Origin: Bacteroidaceae bacterium
GTDB taxonomy: Bacteria; Bacteroidota; Bacteroidia; Bacteroidales; Bacteroidaceae
DNA: 39,727 nucleotides
Assembly: GCA_017560945.1 (NCBI GenBank)
Contig: JAFZDY010000012.1
Coordinates: 1 to 39,727, forward strand
Reading direction: 5' to 3'
The translations under genes were made by a program, and so were the position numbers. Positions 18,155 through 24,486 of the stretch are shown piece by piece (positions within the stretch are counted from its first letter, which is position 1; each line of letters opens with the position of its first letter). The notes beneath the pieces are model-generated. The model ran no database searches, had not been told where the DNA came from, and saw only the letters and a list, made by a program, of their open reading frames with translations.

Positions 18155-19501
18155 TTACAGCACGTTCTGCTTCAGTTTTTCCACAAAGTCATCAATCTTT
18201 CTCAACTCACGAGGGATGTTGATGCGTTGCGGACAACTGCGGCTACAATGGTTACAACCTATGCAGTGGTTTGCTTGGCGCAACTTCGGCACACTGCGGT
18301 CGTATCCTACGAGGAAGGCGCGTCGTGCCTTTCTATAGTTCTCGTCCTGCTGGTCTTCGGGCACATTACCCTCGTTCACACACTTATTGTAGTGCAGCAG
18401 TATGGCGGGGATGTCTAAGCCATAAGGGCAGGGCATACAGTACTTGCAGTCGTTGCAAGGAATGGTAGGATATTGGCTTATCAGTCTTCCTGTCTCGTAC
18501 AGGAACTCCTTCTCTTCCTCGGTCAATGGCACCAGGGGCGAATAGGTGCGCAGGTTGTCCTGCAAGTGCTCCATGTAGGTCATTCCACTCAGCACAGTCA
18601 GTATCATCTCAGGCGAACCTGCAAAGCGGAAAGCCCACGATGCCACACTGCTTTGGGGACTCTGTTGCTTCAGTCGTCCCACGATGTGGTCGGGCAACTT
18701 CGACAATCGGCCACCCAACAAGGGCTCCATGATGATGCCAGGGATGTTGTATTTGACAAGTGCCTCGTAAAGGCCCTTTGCATTCGAGCCATTCCAATCC
18801 ACGTAGTTCATCTGTATCTGTACAAAGTCCCAGTGGTACTGTTCGTGGTACGACAGCATCTCCTCGAATCCGTCCTGCGAGCCGTGGAACGAGAATCCCA
18901 GTCGGCGTATGCGCCCAGCCTTGCGTTCTTCCATCAGGAAGTCCATCATGCCGTTATCGATGTATCGTTGTTTCAGTGTCTGTCCGTTACCCACCGAGTG
19001 CAACAGGTAATAGTCGATGTAGTCCACCTGCAATTCCTCGAACGAGCGGCGATACATAGCCATGGAGTTCTCGCGTGTGGGGTTGGAGAAGTTCGACAAC
19101 TTGGTAGCCACGTAGTACGACTCACGCGGATGTCTCTTCAAGGCAATACCTGTTGACTTTTCCGACCATCCCTGCACATACACTGGTGACGTATCAAAGT
19201 AGTTCACGCCGTGCGCTATGGCGTAGTCCACCAGTGCATTCACCGCGTCTTGGTCAATCATTTCACCTCTTCCGTCGGGGTTGGGTATAGTCGGCCAACG
19301 CATACAGCCGTAGCCCAATATCGACACCTTGTCATTTCCCAGCGAGGGGAAACTGCGATATGTCATCTTATCAGTGGGTATTTCGCCCAACTCGCCACCT
19401 GCTGCGTTTGCACCACCCTTTGGCTTGCAACCATACAAGGTTGCTGCCCCTGCCGTAGCAGTACTGATACCTACTATTTTCAGGAAATCTCGTCTATCCA
19501 T
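18155..19501 (-). CDS. Tat-exported aldo/keto reductase with C-terminal [4Fe-4S] domain
   Basis: The 448-aa product starts MDRRDFLKIVG, a twin-arginine signal (RRDFLK) followed by a weakly hydrophobic stretch. It ends in a lipobox-like LYGC with Cys25, so it may be a Tat-exported lipoprotein. The aldo/keto reductase barrel follows, with the tetrad D103, Y108, K134 and H168. The C-terminal 120 residues carry two cysteine clusters (CNDCKYCMPCP and CIGCNHCSRSCPQ) of the ferredoxin-like extension seen in this subfamily. I chose the ATG at 19501 because 12 further upstream residues would precede the Tat motif without helping it. The gene is between the polyferredoxin and DUF1893. Its substrate is unknown, and the iron-sulfur clusters suggest electron exchange with the polyferredoxin. 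Confidence 0.85.
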   Translation of the reverse strand: MDRRDFLKIVGISTATAGAATLYGCKPKGGANAAGGELGEIPTDKMTYRSFPSLGNDKVSILGYGCMRWPTIPNPDGRGEMIDQDAVNALVDYAIAHGVNYFDTSPVYVQGWSEKSTGIALKRHPRESYYVATKLSNFSNPTRENSMAMYRRSFEELQVDYIDYYLLHSVGNGQTLKQRYIDNGMMDFLMEERKAGRIRRLGFSFHGSQDGFEEMLSYHEQYHWDFVQIQMNYVDWNGSNAKGLYEALVKYNIPGIIMEPLLGGRLSKLPDHIVGRLKQQSPQSSVASWAFRFAGSPEMILTVLSGMTYMEHLQDNLRTYSPLVPLTEEEKEFLYETGRLISQYPTIPCNDCKYCMPCPYGLDIPAILLHYNKCVNEGNVPEDQQDENYRKARRAFLVGYDRSVPKLRQANHCIGCNHCSRSCPQRINIPRELRKIDDFVEKLKQNVL

Positions 19502-19595
19502 ATATCTTGACTCTTGATTGTGATTCCTCTGCCACACACACGGTGGGCATCCGTGTTCACAATGTTATCTTTTATAAATTCATCTCAGTTATATA

Positions 19596-21128
19596 TCACA
19601 CCTCTTTATGTCTCTCGTGACCCTCCACATAGATGGCGCTGAATGGACGTGCCGGACACAAGTGTTCACAAGCACCACATCCTATGCATCGCTCCACGTT
19701 CACTGCCGGCACTCTGCGGCCGCCTCGTCTGCCACCACCGCCTCCGTTTGCAGGCACCATCTGTATGGCACCCACTGGACAGTGACGCATGCAGTTGTCA
19801 CACGAGTCCTTGCCCTGTGTGTTGATACAGTTCTTCTCCACCCACACCGCATGGCCTATCTGAGTCGATGACTTGTCCTCGCGTGTGATGGGGCGAATGG
19901 CACCCGTCGGGCACACCTCCGAGCACTTGGTACACTCGGGACGGCAATAGCCACGTTCGTATGTCATCTCGGGTTGCATCAGTCTCGTCAGTTTTGTCGA
20001 GGGAGTAAGCACTCCGTTCGGACACGCCGCCACACACAGTTGGCAAGCCGTACAGTGGTCAGCCAGGTTCTTGGCACTCAGGGCACCAGGGGGCACCAGG
20101 TGAGCCTTGCGGTCGGGCACCATCTTATCCTCTATGGCAGCCAGTCCTCCGTCCACCTTCATCTCCTGCGCCTTCAGGGTAGCAGTTGCAGCAACCACCG
20201 CCGTTGTTGTCAGGAATGTACGGCGCGATGTATCCACCGCCTCCTCGCCTCCTGTGGCAGGGGCAGCCTTCGCCTTTGTCGGGTGAGCATACGATATAGC
20301 CCCCTTCTTACAAGCCCCCAGGCAATCCATACACGCCACACAGCGGCTGTAGTCTATCTTGTGCTCCTTGTTGTTGATGCAAGCAGCCTTACAGTTGCGG
20401 GCACACAGTCCGCATCCGTTGCACTTCTCCGTATCGATGACGGGCTTCAGCCACGAGTACTTGGCCACATAACCCAGCACTGTACCCACGGGGCAGATGG
20501 TGTTGCACCACGTGCGTCCACCTCGCCAAGCCAGCACACCTACTACCAACAGGGTAGCCACAGCCACACCCAAGGTTACACCACTCTTTATCCATATCTC
20601 CGTTTCGTAGAAGGCATAGCTCTCGGCACGCTCAGCCAAGTAAGCCAATCCATTGTTGCCCCATTGCCAGATGGGAGCCAACAGGTTGCCCGCTATGCGG
20701 CCATAGGCACTATAGGGAGCTACCAGGTTGGCCAACACGCCCAAACCTGCCACCATCAGTACCACAAACAATGCCAGCACTCCCAGTCGCAACCATCTCT
20801 TCTCACCTGAGTAAGAGTATCTGTTCTTCTTTGCCTTCTTTCCGAACCATGCAAAGATGTCCTGCATCACACCCAACGGACAGATAACCGAACAATAGAT
20901 GCGTCCCAACAGGAGCGTCAGCAACAGGAGTACCACCACTACCCCCACATTCAATGCAAGCAAGGCGGGGAGAAACTGTACTTTTGCCATCCATCCGAAC
21001 CACGCATGTATCGTGCCCGTAAAGTCCAAGAACAGCGCCGTGATGGCGATGTAGAAGATGGCCGCAAGGATAATTCTTGTTTTTCTCAACATACCAATTT
21101 TTGGTTTACTCGATGCCGCCTCCGCCAT
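19596..21128 (-). CDS. Membrane polyferredoxin with internal twin-arginine motif
   Basis: About 510 aa from the ATG at 21128 (a GTG at 21143 and a Met at 21092 are alternatives). The N-terminal half is NapH/YccM-like, with four membrane segments (about 15-38, 53-75, 113-135 and 181-201) and two CxxxCP loops (IYCSVICPLG and TWCNTICPVG). It then has two ferredoxin clusters (Cys 236-246 and 263-273). A second signal-like element follows: SRRTFLTT at 301-308, then an alanine-rich hydrophobic stretch. The C-terminal half has four more clusters (from Cys 359, 395, 434 and 481). So six [4Fe-4S] sites lie on the two sides of a fifth membrane segment. I infer electron transfer from the membrane to periplasmic partners such as the neighbouring aldo/keto reductase. 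Confidence 0.85.
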   Translation of the reverse strand: MAEAASSKPKIGMLRKTRIILAAIFYIAITALFLDFTGTIHAWFGWMAKVQFLPALLALNVGVVVVLLLLTLLLGRIYCSVICPLGVMQDIFAWFGKKAKKNRYSYSGEKRWLRLGVLALFVVLMVAGLGVLANLVAPYSAYGRIAGNLLAPIWQWGNNGLAYLAERAESYAFYETEIWIKSGVTLGVAVATLLVVGVLAWRGGRTWCNTICPVGTVLGYVAKYSWLKPVIDTEKCNGCGLCARNCKAACINNKEHKIDYSRCVACMDCLGACKKGAISYAHPTKAKAAPATGGEEAVDTSRRTFLTTTAVVAATATLKAQEMKVDGGLAAIEDKMVPDRKAHLVPPGALSAKNLADHCTACQLCVAACPNGVLTPSTKLTRLMQPEMTYERGYCRPECTKCSEVCPTGAIRPITREDKSSTQIGHAVWVEKNCINTQGKDSCDNCMRHCPVGAIQMVPANGGGGGRRGGRRVPAVNVERCIGCGACEHLCPARPFSAIYVEGHERHKEV

Positions 21129-21172
21129 TCTTGCATCAGCCACACCGAAAAAGATTAATAATGATTTGGTCG

Positions 21173-21204
21173 CAAAAATAAAGCATATTTTTCATATATA
21201 CAAA
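21173..21204 (-). promoter_or_regulatory. Promoter of the polyferredoxin-tat operon
   Basis: On the - strand a TTTG (21204-21201) is followed after 20 bases by TATTTTTG (21180-21173), matching the Bacteroidetes -33/-7 consensus TTTG and TAnnTTTG. Transcription would start near 21167, about 40 bases before the chosen ATG at 21128, which supports that start over a far upstream one. Confidence 0.7.
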
Positions 21205-21287
21205 TTTTTTTACACGAAAAAGTTAATAGCGACGAGTGTAAAGGATACCCATCCTCTGCCCGACCTCTATATACGGCGAGTGGTATT

Positions 21288-21384
21288 TTTCGTCCGCAGA
21301 TGACGCAGATGACGCGGATAGATAATTTACCATGCGGTGCGTGGGCTTTTCTTTAGGCGCGGATTGCGCGGATTACACGGATTT
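21288..21384. repeat. Short cgcgga-type direct repeats
   Basis: Two small clusters are visible. The first has cgcagatga repeated twice and then cgcggatag (about 21296-21321). The second has gcgcggatt, gcgcggatt and acacggatt in succession (about 21357-21382). They are imperfect 9- to 10-base repeats in otherwise AT-rich DNA and resemble intergenic repeats common in Bacteroidales. A related gcggattatgcgg string lies in the terminator at 39478-39520. No function is evident. Confidence 0.5.
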
Positions 21385-21409
21385 ATTTTTATTGTTTCAT
21401 CATTTATTT

Positions 21410-21436
21410 GTCATTTTGAGCGTAGCGAAAAATGAC
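21410..21436. repeat. REP-like hairpin
   Basis: gtcatttt (21410-21417) and aaaatgac (21429-21436) form an 8-bp stem around a loop containing gagcgtagcga. I recall hairpins with gtcatttcgagcg-type arms as widespread intergenic repeats in Bacteroidetes, and this looks like a diverged member. There is no T-run on either side that would make it a convincing terminator. Confidence 0.5.
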
Positions 21437-21448
21437 AGAATTACACTT

Positions 21449-21466
21449 TACTATAACGTTATAGTA
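21449..21466. promoter_or_regulatory. 18-bp perfect palindrome, possible operator
   Basis: The sequence tactataacgttatagta is a perfect 18-bp palindrome with no loop. Uninterrupted palindromes of this size are typical of sites for dimeric DNA-binding proteins rather than terminators. It lies about 245 bases upstream of the polyferredoxin operon promoter and about 480 upstream of the thuA-like promoter. No regulator gene is adjacent, so its use is unknown. Confidence 0.45.
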
Positions 21467-21572
21467 TGTACACTACACCGTCAACCAGTACATGAAAGAA
21501 CAAACATATTGCTATAATAGCGAACTGGATTGTAGTCGAAAAAACATCGCCAAAACAGCCCTTTAAACTAAG

Positions 21573-21660
21573 CCTACCAAACCTATATACTTTGTCTATC
21601 AAACCTCTGTAGTTTGGTAATCAAAGTTCGGTAGTTTGGTTTACCTATATTTTAGGCTTG
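21573..21660. repeat. Array A: 22-bp units with CAAAC/GTTTG dyads
   Basis: Three consecutive 22-base units (21573, 21595, 21617) and a weaker fourth (21639) each end in TTTG or CTTG. The first three hold CAAAC or CAAAG, then 7 bases, then GTTTG or CTTTG, centred at 21586, 21608 and 21630. The bases outside the dyads vary, so the period and the symmetry are what is kept, not the full sequence. This looks like a set of protein-binding sites two helical turns apart, or a decayed tandem repeat. Confidence 0.6.
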
Positions 21661-21665
21661 AAAAA

Positions 21666-21687
21666 TCAGAATACTCTCAATAAGTAC
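21666..21687. repeat. 22-base repeat shared with the right window edge
   Basis: These 22 bases start tcagaatactc and end aataagtac. They recur at 39701-39722 in the same orientation with one substitution (C at 21677 versus T). At the right edge the element directly abuts the insertion-sequence-like copy. Here it lies between the two 22-bp arrays, so it may mark a further remnant of the same mobile family. Confidence 0.6.
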
Positions 21688-21704
21688 AGCAATCACGCTT
21701 AAGG

Positions 21705-21792
21705 GATACTGCAGTACTCCTTATGTAGTACTGTAGTACCATATGGGGAGTACTGCAGTACCATAAGGTTGGTACTCGAGTATTCCTTAAAC
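21705..21792. repeat. Array B: four 22-bp-spaced palindromes
   Basis: Four palindromes with cores tactgcagta, tactgtagta, tactgcagta and tactcgagta are centred at 21711.5, 21733.5, 21755.5 and 21777.5, so their spacing is exactly 22 bases. Between cores the linkers share the pattern cc-ttat or ccata-gg. One core has a single mismatch that breaks perfect symmetry. A lone ggagtact at 21803-21810 falls out of register. Equal spacing near two helical turns would put all four sites on one face of the DNA. Confidence 0.7.
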
Positions 21793-21844
21793 GAAATTTT
21801 TAGGAGTACTAATTTTGACTGATTATCAGCGAGTTCCTATAAAT

Positions 21845-21905
21845 ATATGCAAGCAGGACTATTGGCAAGCAAAACTACCCACTGGTCACTGGTAACTATC
21901 CACGC
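21845..21905. repeat. Short interspersed repeat, left copy
   Basis: The segment has tatgcaagca, then gcaagcaaaactacccactggtcactgg-type sequence. The reverse complement of 24250-24283 reads almost the same (gcaagcaaaactatcc, then accagtcact). The two copies thus flank the thuA-like and sdaA genes in inverted orientation. Internal repetition of actggt is also visible. No coding or RNA signal is seen. Confidence 0.5.
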
Positions 21906-21925
21906 ATCATTTTTTCCAAGGTTTT

Positions 21926-21956
21926 TTTGATTTTTCAGCAACTCTTACTAACTTTG
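21926..21956 (+). promoter_or_regulatory. Promoter of the thuA-like gene
   Basis: TTTG (21926-21929), 19 bases and then TAACTTTG (21949-21956) match both Bacteroidetes promoter elements without a mismatch. Transcription would begin near 21962, which leaves a leader of about 50 bases to the ATG at 22011 and excludes translation from the more upstream in-frame start at 21927. Confidence 0.8.
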
Positions 21957-22010
21957 CACACAGGCAATGATTCCCCTTGTCACAGAGGGAGAATTTACGC
22001 TGAAAAAGAG

Positions 22011-22928
22011 ATGAATATGAAGAAAGGTATCACATGGCTTGTCACCCTATGGGGCATAGCGACATCGGCCCTTGGACAACGACCGATGGAGGCGCTGTAC
22101 ATCACTGGTCACACCGACAGGTATCACTCGTGGGAGACCATGGCAGGGTATCAGTTGGCTCTGCTGGAGGAGTGTGGCCTGTTTCGCGTGAAGACACTGG
22201 TACTGCCACGTACAGTGACAGGGAAGGCGGTGGACTTTGCTGCGTACGATGTGGTGATACTGAACGTGAACGATGTGCAGTGGCCCGATGATTGGAAAAG
22301 GGACTTCGAGAGGTACATGAGCCGCGGAGGTGGACTGGTGATAGTGCACGAGGCGGACAATGCTTTTCCTGAATGGGTGGCCTTCAACGAGATGATAGGA
22401 CTGGGCGGATGGGGCAACCGAAACGAGGAGGCAGGTCCATACCTCTACTGGACAGAGCAGGGATGGGTGACCGACCACAAGACAAAGGGCAGCGCTGGCA
22501 AGCACGGCGAACGGGTGCCCTTCGTCATCAATGTGAGGATGCCCGAACACCCCATAGTAAAGGGAATGCCTGCACAGTGGCTGCACGTGAACGACGAGTT
22601 GTACGGCGACCTGCGAGGCCCTGCACGCCACATGGAGGTGATAGCCACTGCCCTGTCGGAGGAGCAAAGCGGAGGCACGGGCAAGGAAGAACCGGTGCTG
22701 TGTACCATACGCTACGGCAAGGGACGCATATTTCACTGCGTGCTGGGACACACCATGCCAGGGCACTACGATGCGCTGAAGAACCGTGGCTACCAACTGG
22801 TCTTCCAAAGGGGTACCGAATGGGCGGCCACAGGACGTGTCACACAGAAGTTGCCCAAGGAGGCGGCACTGTCGGCCACAGAGCCCTCGCTGCGGGAGGT
22901 GGAGCCCAAGGGATGGGCTGACGAATGA
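22011..22928 (+). CDS. Secreted ThuA-like domain protein
   Basis: The 305-aa product starts MNMKKGITWLVTLWGIATSALGQ, a Sec signal peptide with cleavage likely after ALG. The mature part is a ThuA-like, glutamine-amidotransferase-type alpha/beta fold. It has LYITGHTDRYHSWE at the first strand, a flavodoxin-like YDVVILNVNDVQWPDDW, the RGGGLVIVHEADNAFPEW segment and the later GKGRIFHCVLGHTMPGHYDAL stretch, which is typical of ThuA proteins. ThuA members act in sugar use, but the substrate here is unknown. The ATG follows aaaagag. The gene lies 113 bases upstream of sdaA. The promoter position rules out the longer N-terminus. Confidence 0.85.
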   Translation: MNMKKGITWLVTLWGIATSALGQRPMEALYITGHTDRYHSWETMAGYQLALLEECGLFRVKTLVLPRTVTGKAVDFAAYDVVILNVNDVQWPDDWKRDFERYMSRGGGLVIVHEADNAFPEWVAFNEMIGLGGWGNRNEEAGPYLYWTEQGWVTDHKTKGSAGKHGERVPFVINVRMPEHPIVKGMPAQWLHVNDELYGDLRGPARHMEVIATALSEEQSGGTGKEEPVLCTIRYGKGRIFHCVLGHTMPGHYDALKNRGYQLVFQRGTEWAATGRVTQKLPKEAALSATEPSLREVEPKGWADE

Positions 22929-23041
22929 GACTACCTACCCCACTCCACACACACACTCGCTGCCACACACATGTGAGTTTTCCCACCCGACAGGAAAGAA
23001 GAAGAATGACTAAATAAACAGTATAGATATAATAAGGAAAA

Positions 23042-24238
23042 ATGGAATCGATACGCGAACTATATAATGTAGGGCAAGGTCCCTCGTCGAGCCACACAAT
23101 GGGGCCTCGCAAGGCTGCCATCAGTTTCTTGGAAAAGGCCCCTCAAGCAGCGGCATACAGGGTGCACCTGTATGGTAGCCTGGCGGCTACAGGAAAGGGT
23201 CACCTGACGGACATGGCCATATTGAATGTGCTGGAGCCTGTAGCCCCCACCGAGATAGTGTGGTGCCCCGAGACGACTCTCCCCTATCACCCCAATGGGA
23301 TGAAGTTCGAAGCCCTTGACCAAGAGGGTGCATGTACAGAGGAATGGGTGGTGTACAGCATAGGCGGTGGTGCCCTGTCGGAAGGTAAGGGCAGGACAAT
23401 ACACCACGAAGATGTGTACAAGATGAGTACCATAGCCGAAATACAGCAGTGGTGCCACGACACTGGATGCAGTTACTGGGAGTATGTGGAGCAATGCGAA
23501 GGCAAAGAGATATGGGACTTCCTGGCAGACATCTGGAAGACAATGGTGGCTGCCGTGGAGCGTGGCCTTGAAGGTGAAGGTGTGCTGAAGGGAGGACTGG
23601 GACTGCGCCGAAAATCGTGTGAATACTTGACAAAAGCCAATGGTCACCAGGGTTCGATGCGTTCAAAGGGACTCCTGTATGCCTATGCACTGGCTACAGC
23701 TGAGGAGAATGCAGCGGGCGGCATCATAGTGACGGCTCCCACCTGTGGAAGTTGCGGAGTGTTGCCTGGTGTGCTATATTACCTGTGGAAGCAACGCAAC
23801 TTCTCCGAAATGCGCATCTATCGTGCACTGGCCACAGCAGGCTTGTTCGGCACAGTGGTGAAGCACAATGCCTCTATCAGCGGTGCCGAGGTGGGTTGCC
23901 AAGGCGAGGTGGGTGTAGCGTGTGCCATGGCAGCTGCGGCAGCAGCACAAATTTACGGAGGCACTGTGAGCCAGATAGAGTATGCGGCTGAGATGGGACT
24001 TGAGCACCACTTAGGACTCACGTGCGACCCAGTATGTGGCCTTGTACAGATACCTTGTATTGAGCGCAATGCCTATGCCGCTTCGCGTGCATTGGACTGT
24101 TGCAGTTACGCCTGCTACGGCGACGGCACACACCGCATCTGCTTCGACAAAGTGGTGGAAGTGATGCGTGAGACAGGTCACGACCTCCCCAGCCTTTATA
24201 AGGAAACTGCCGAAGGCGGATTGGCGAAGAAATATTGA
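23042..24238 (+). CDS. sdaA: L-serine ammonia-lyase, iron-sulfur type, single chain
   Basis: This enzyme deaminates L-serine to pyruvate and ammonia using a [4Fe-4S] cluster as Lewis acid. The 398-aa chain joins the beta domain (SIRELYNVGQGPSSSHTMGPRKA at the N-terminus) and the alpha domain (from about residue 165, with KGLLYAYALATAEENA and PTCGSCGVLPGVLYY, Cys235 and Cys238). Further cysteines in DPVCGLVQIPCIERNAYAA, DCCSYACYGDG complete the likely cluster ligands. The ATG at 23042 follows aaggaaaa. No clear promoter lies in the 113-base gap behind the thuA-like gene, so the two may be co-transcribed. Confidence 0.93.
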   Translation: MESIRELYNVGQGPSSSHTMGPRKAAISFLEKAPQAAAYRVHLYGSLAATGKGHLTDMAILNVLEPVAPTEIVWCPETTLPYHPNGMKFEALDQEGACTEEWVVYSIGGGALSEGKGRTIHHEDVYKMSTIAEIQQWCHDTGCSYWEYVEQCEGKEIWDFLADIWKTMVAAVERGLEGEGVLKGGLGLRRKSCEYLTKANGHQGSMRSKGLLYAYALATAEENAAGGIIVTAPTCGSCGVLPGVLYYLWKQRNFSEMRIYRALATAGLFGTVVKHNASISGAEVGCQGEVGVACAMAAAAAAQIYGGTVSQIEYAAEMGLEHHLGLTCDPVCGLVQIPCIERNAYAASRALDCCSYACYGDGTHRICFDKVVEVMRETGHDLPSLYKETAEGGLAKKY

Positions 24239-24249
24239 TAAAAAGGAGT

Positions 24250-24319
24250 GAATAGTGACTGGTGGATAGTTTTGCTTGCATATTTTCTGGCACGTAGATA
24301 AAGAATCATGCAAGCAAAA
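24250..24319. repeat. Interspersed repeat, right copy, with 12-bp inverted repeat
   Basis: Bases 24250-24283 are the inverted partner of 21845-21905. Within and beyond them, ttttgcttgcat (24270-24281) and atgcaagcaaaa (24308-24319) form a perfect 12-bp stem with a 26-base loop. The hairpin follows sdaA by 31 bases, but no T-run follows it, so it is a repeat-derived structure rather than a good intrinsic terminator. It could still end the sdaA message or stabilise its 3' end. Confidence 0.55.
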
Positions 24320-24393
24320 ATATCAGAATTAGTTCGCTATCGCTCATCAGCTACGCAGTCATAATTCAGAATTCATCTTCTTCCGTCTAAAGA

Positions 24394-24427
24394 ATAAAAA
24401 AAAGGGCAGACACAACGGTCTGCCCTT
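24394..24427 (-). terminator. Intrinsic terminator of asnS
   Basis: On the - strand aagggcaga (24427-24419) and tctgccctt (24410-24402) pair perfectly around an 8-base loop. An unbroken T-run follows (complement of the A-run 24396-24403). It lies about 60 bases past the asnS stop and is the clearest intrinsic terminator in the window. Confidence 0.9.
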
Positions 24428-24486
24428 ATAATTGATAACACTGAGCTGCTCACTTCTCATCGCTCGCAGCGCGGTGTTTTTTCTTT

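Larger units (their letters stand above)
21129..22010. other. Long intergenic region with repeats and two promoters
   Basis: This is the only gap of more than 300 bases. From left to right it holds the - strand promoter of the polyferredoxin operon, a GC-rich block of short cgcgga-type repeats, a REP-like hairpin, an 18-bp palindrome, two arrays with a 22-bp period, a 22-base repeat shared with the right window edge, a copy of a short interspersed repeat, and the thuA-like promoter. Several short open frames exist, but none has a credible start, length or family motif. I see no tRNA. Confidence 0.7.

Noticed and set aside
17636-18418. + strand open frame of 260 codons
   Set aside because: It crosses the ends of three - strand genes with clear family motifs, and has no motif or start signal of its own.
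19538-19556. acacgg/ccgtgt hairpin between polyferredoxin and reductase genes
   Set aside because: Only 6 bp, with no T-run on the transcribed strand. It may be chance in GC-rich DNA.
19974-20810. Long + strand open frame of 278 codons
   Set aside because: It is antisense to the polyferredoxin, whose GC-rich codons keep the opposite frame open. It is rich in His, Gln, Ser and Arg and has no family features.
21573-21792. CRISPR array
   Set aside because: The 22-base units have no constant repeat with variable spacers, and no cas gene is near. The symmetry is within each unit.
21700-21834. Open frame through array B
   Set aside because: It has no credible start or ribosome-binding site, and the exact palindrome spacing explains the sequence better than coding does.
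22047-22808. - strand open frame of 253 codons opposite the thuA-like gene
   Set aside because: It is the shadow of a GC-rich gene that has a signal peptide, a promoter and family motifs on the + strand.
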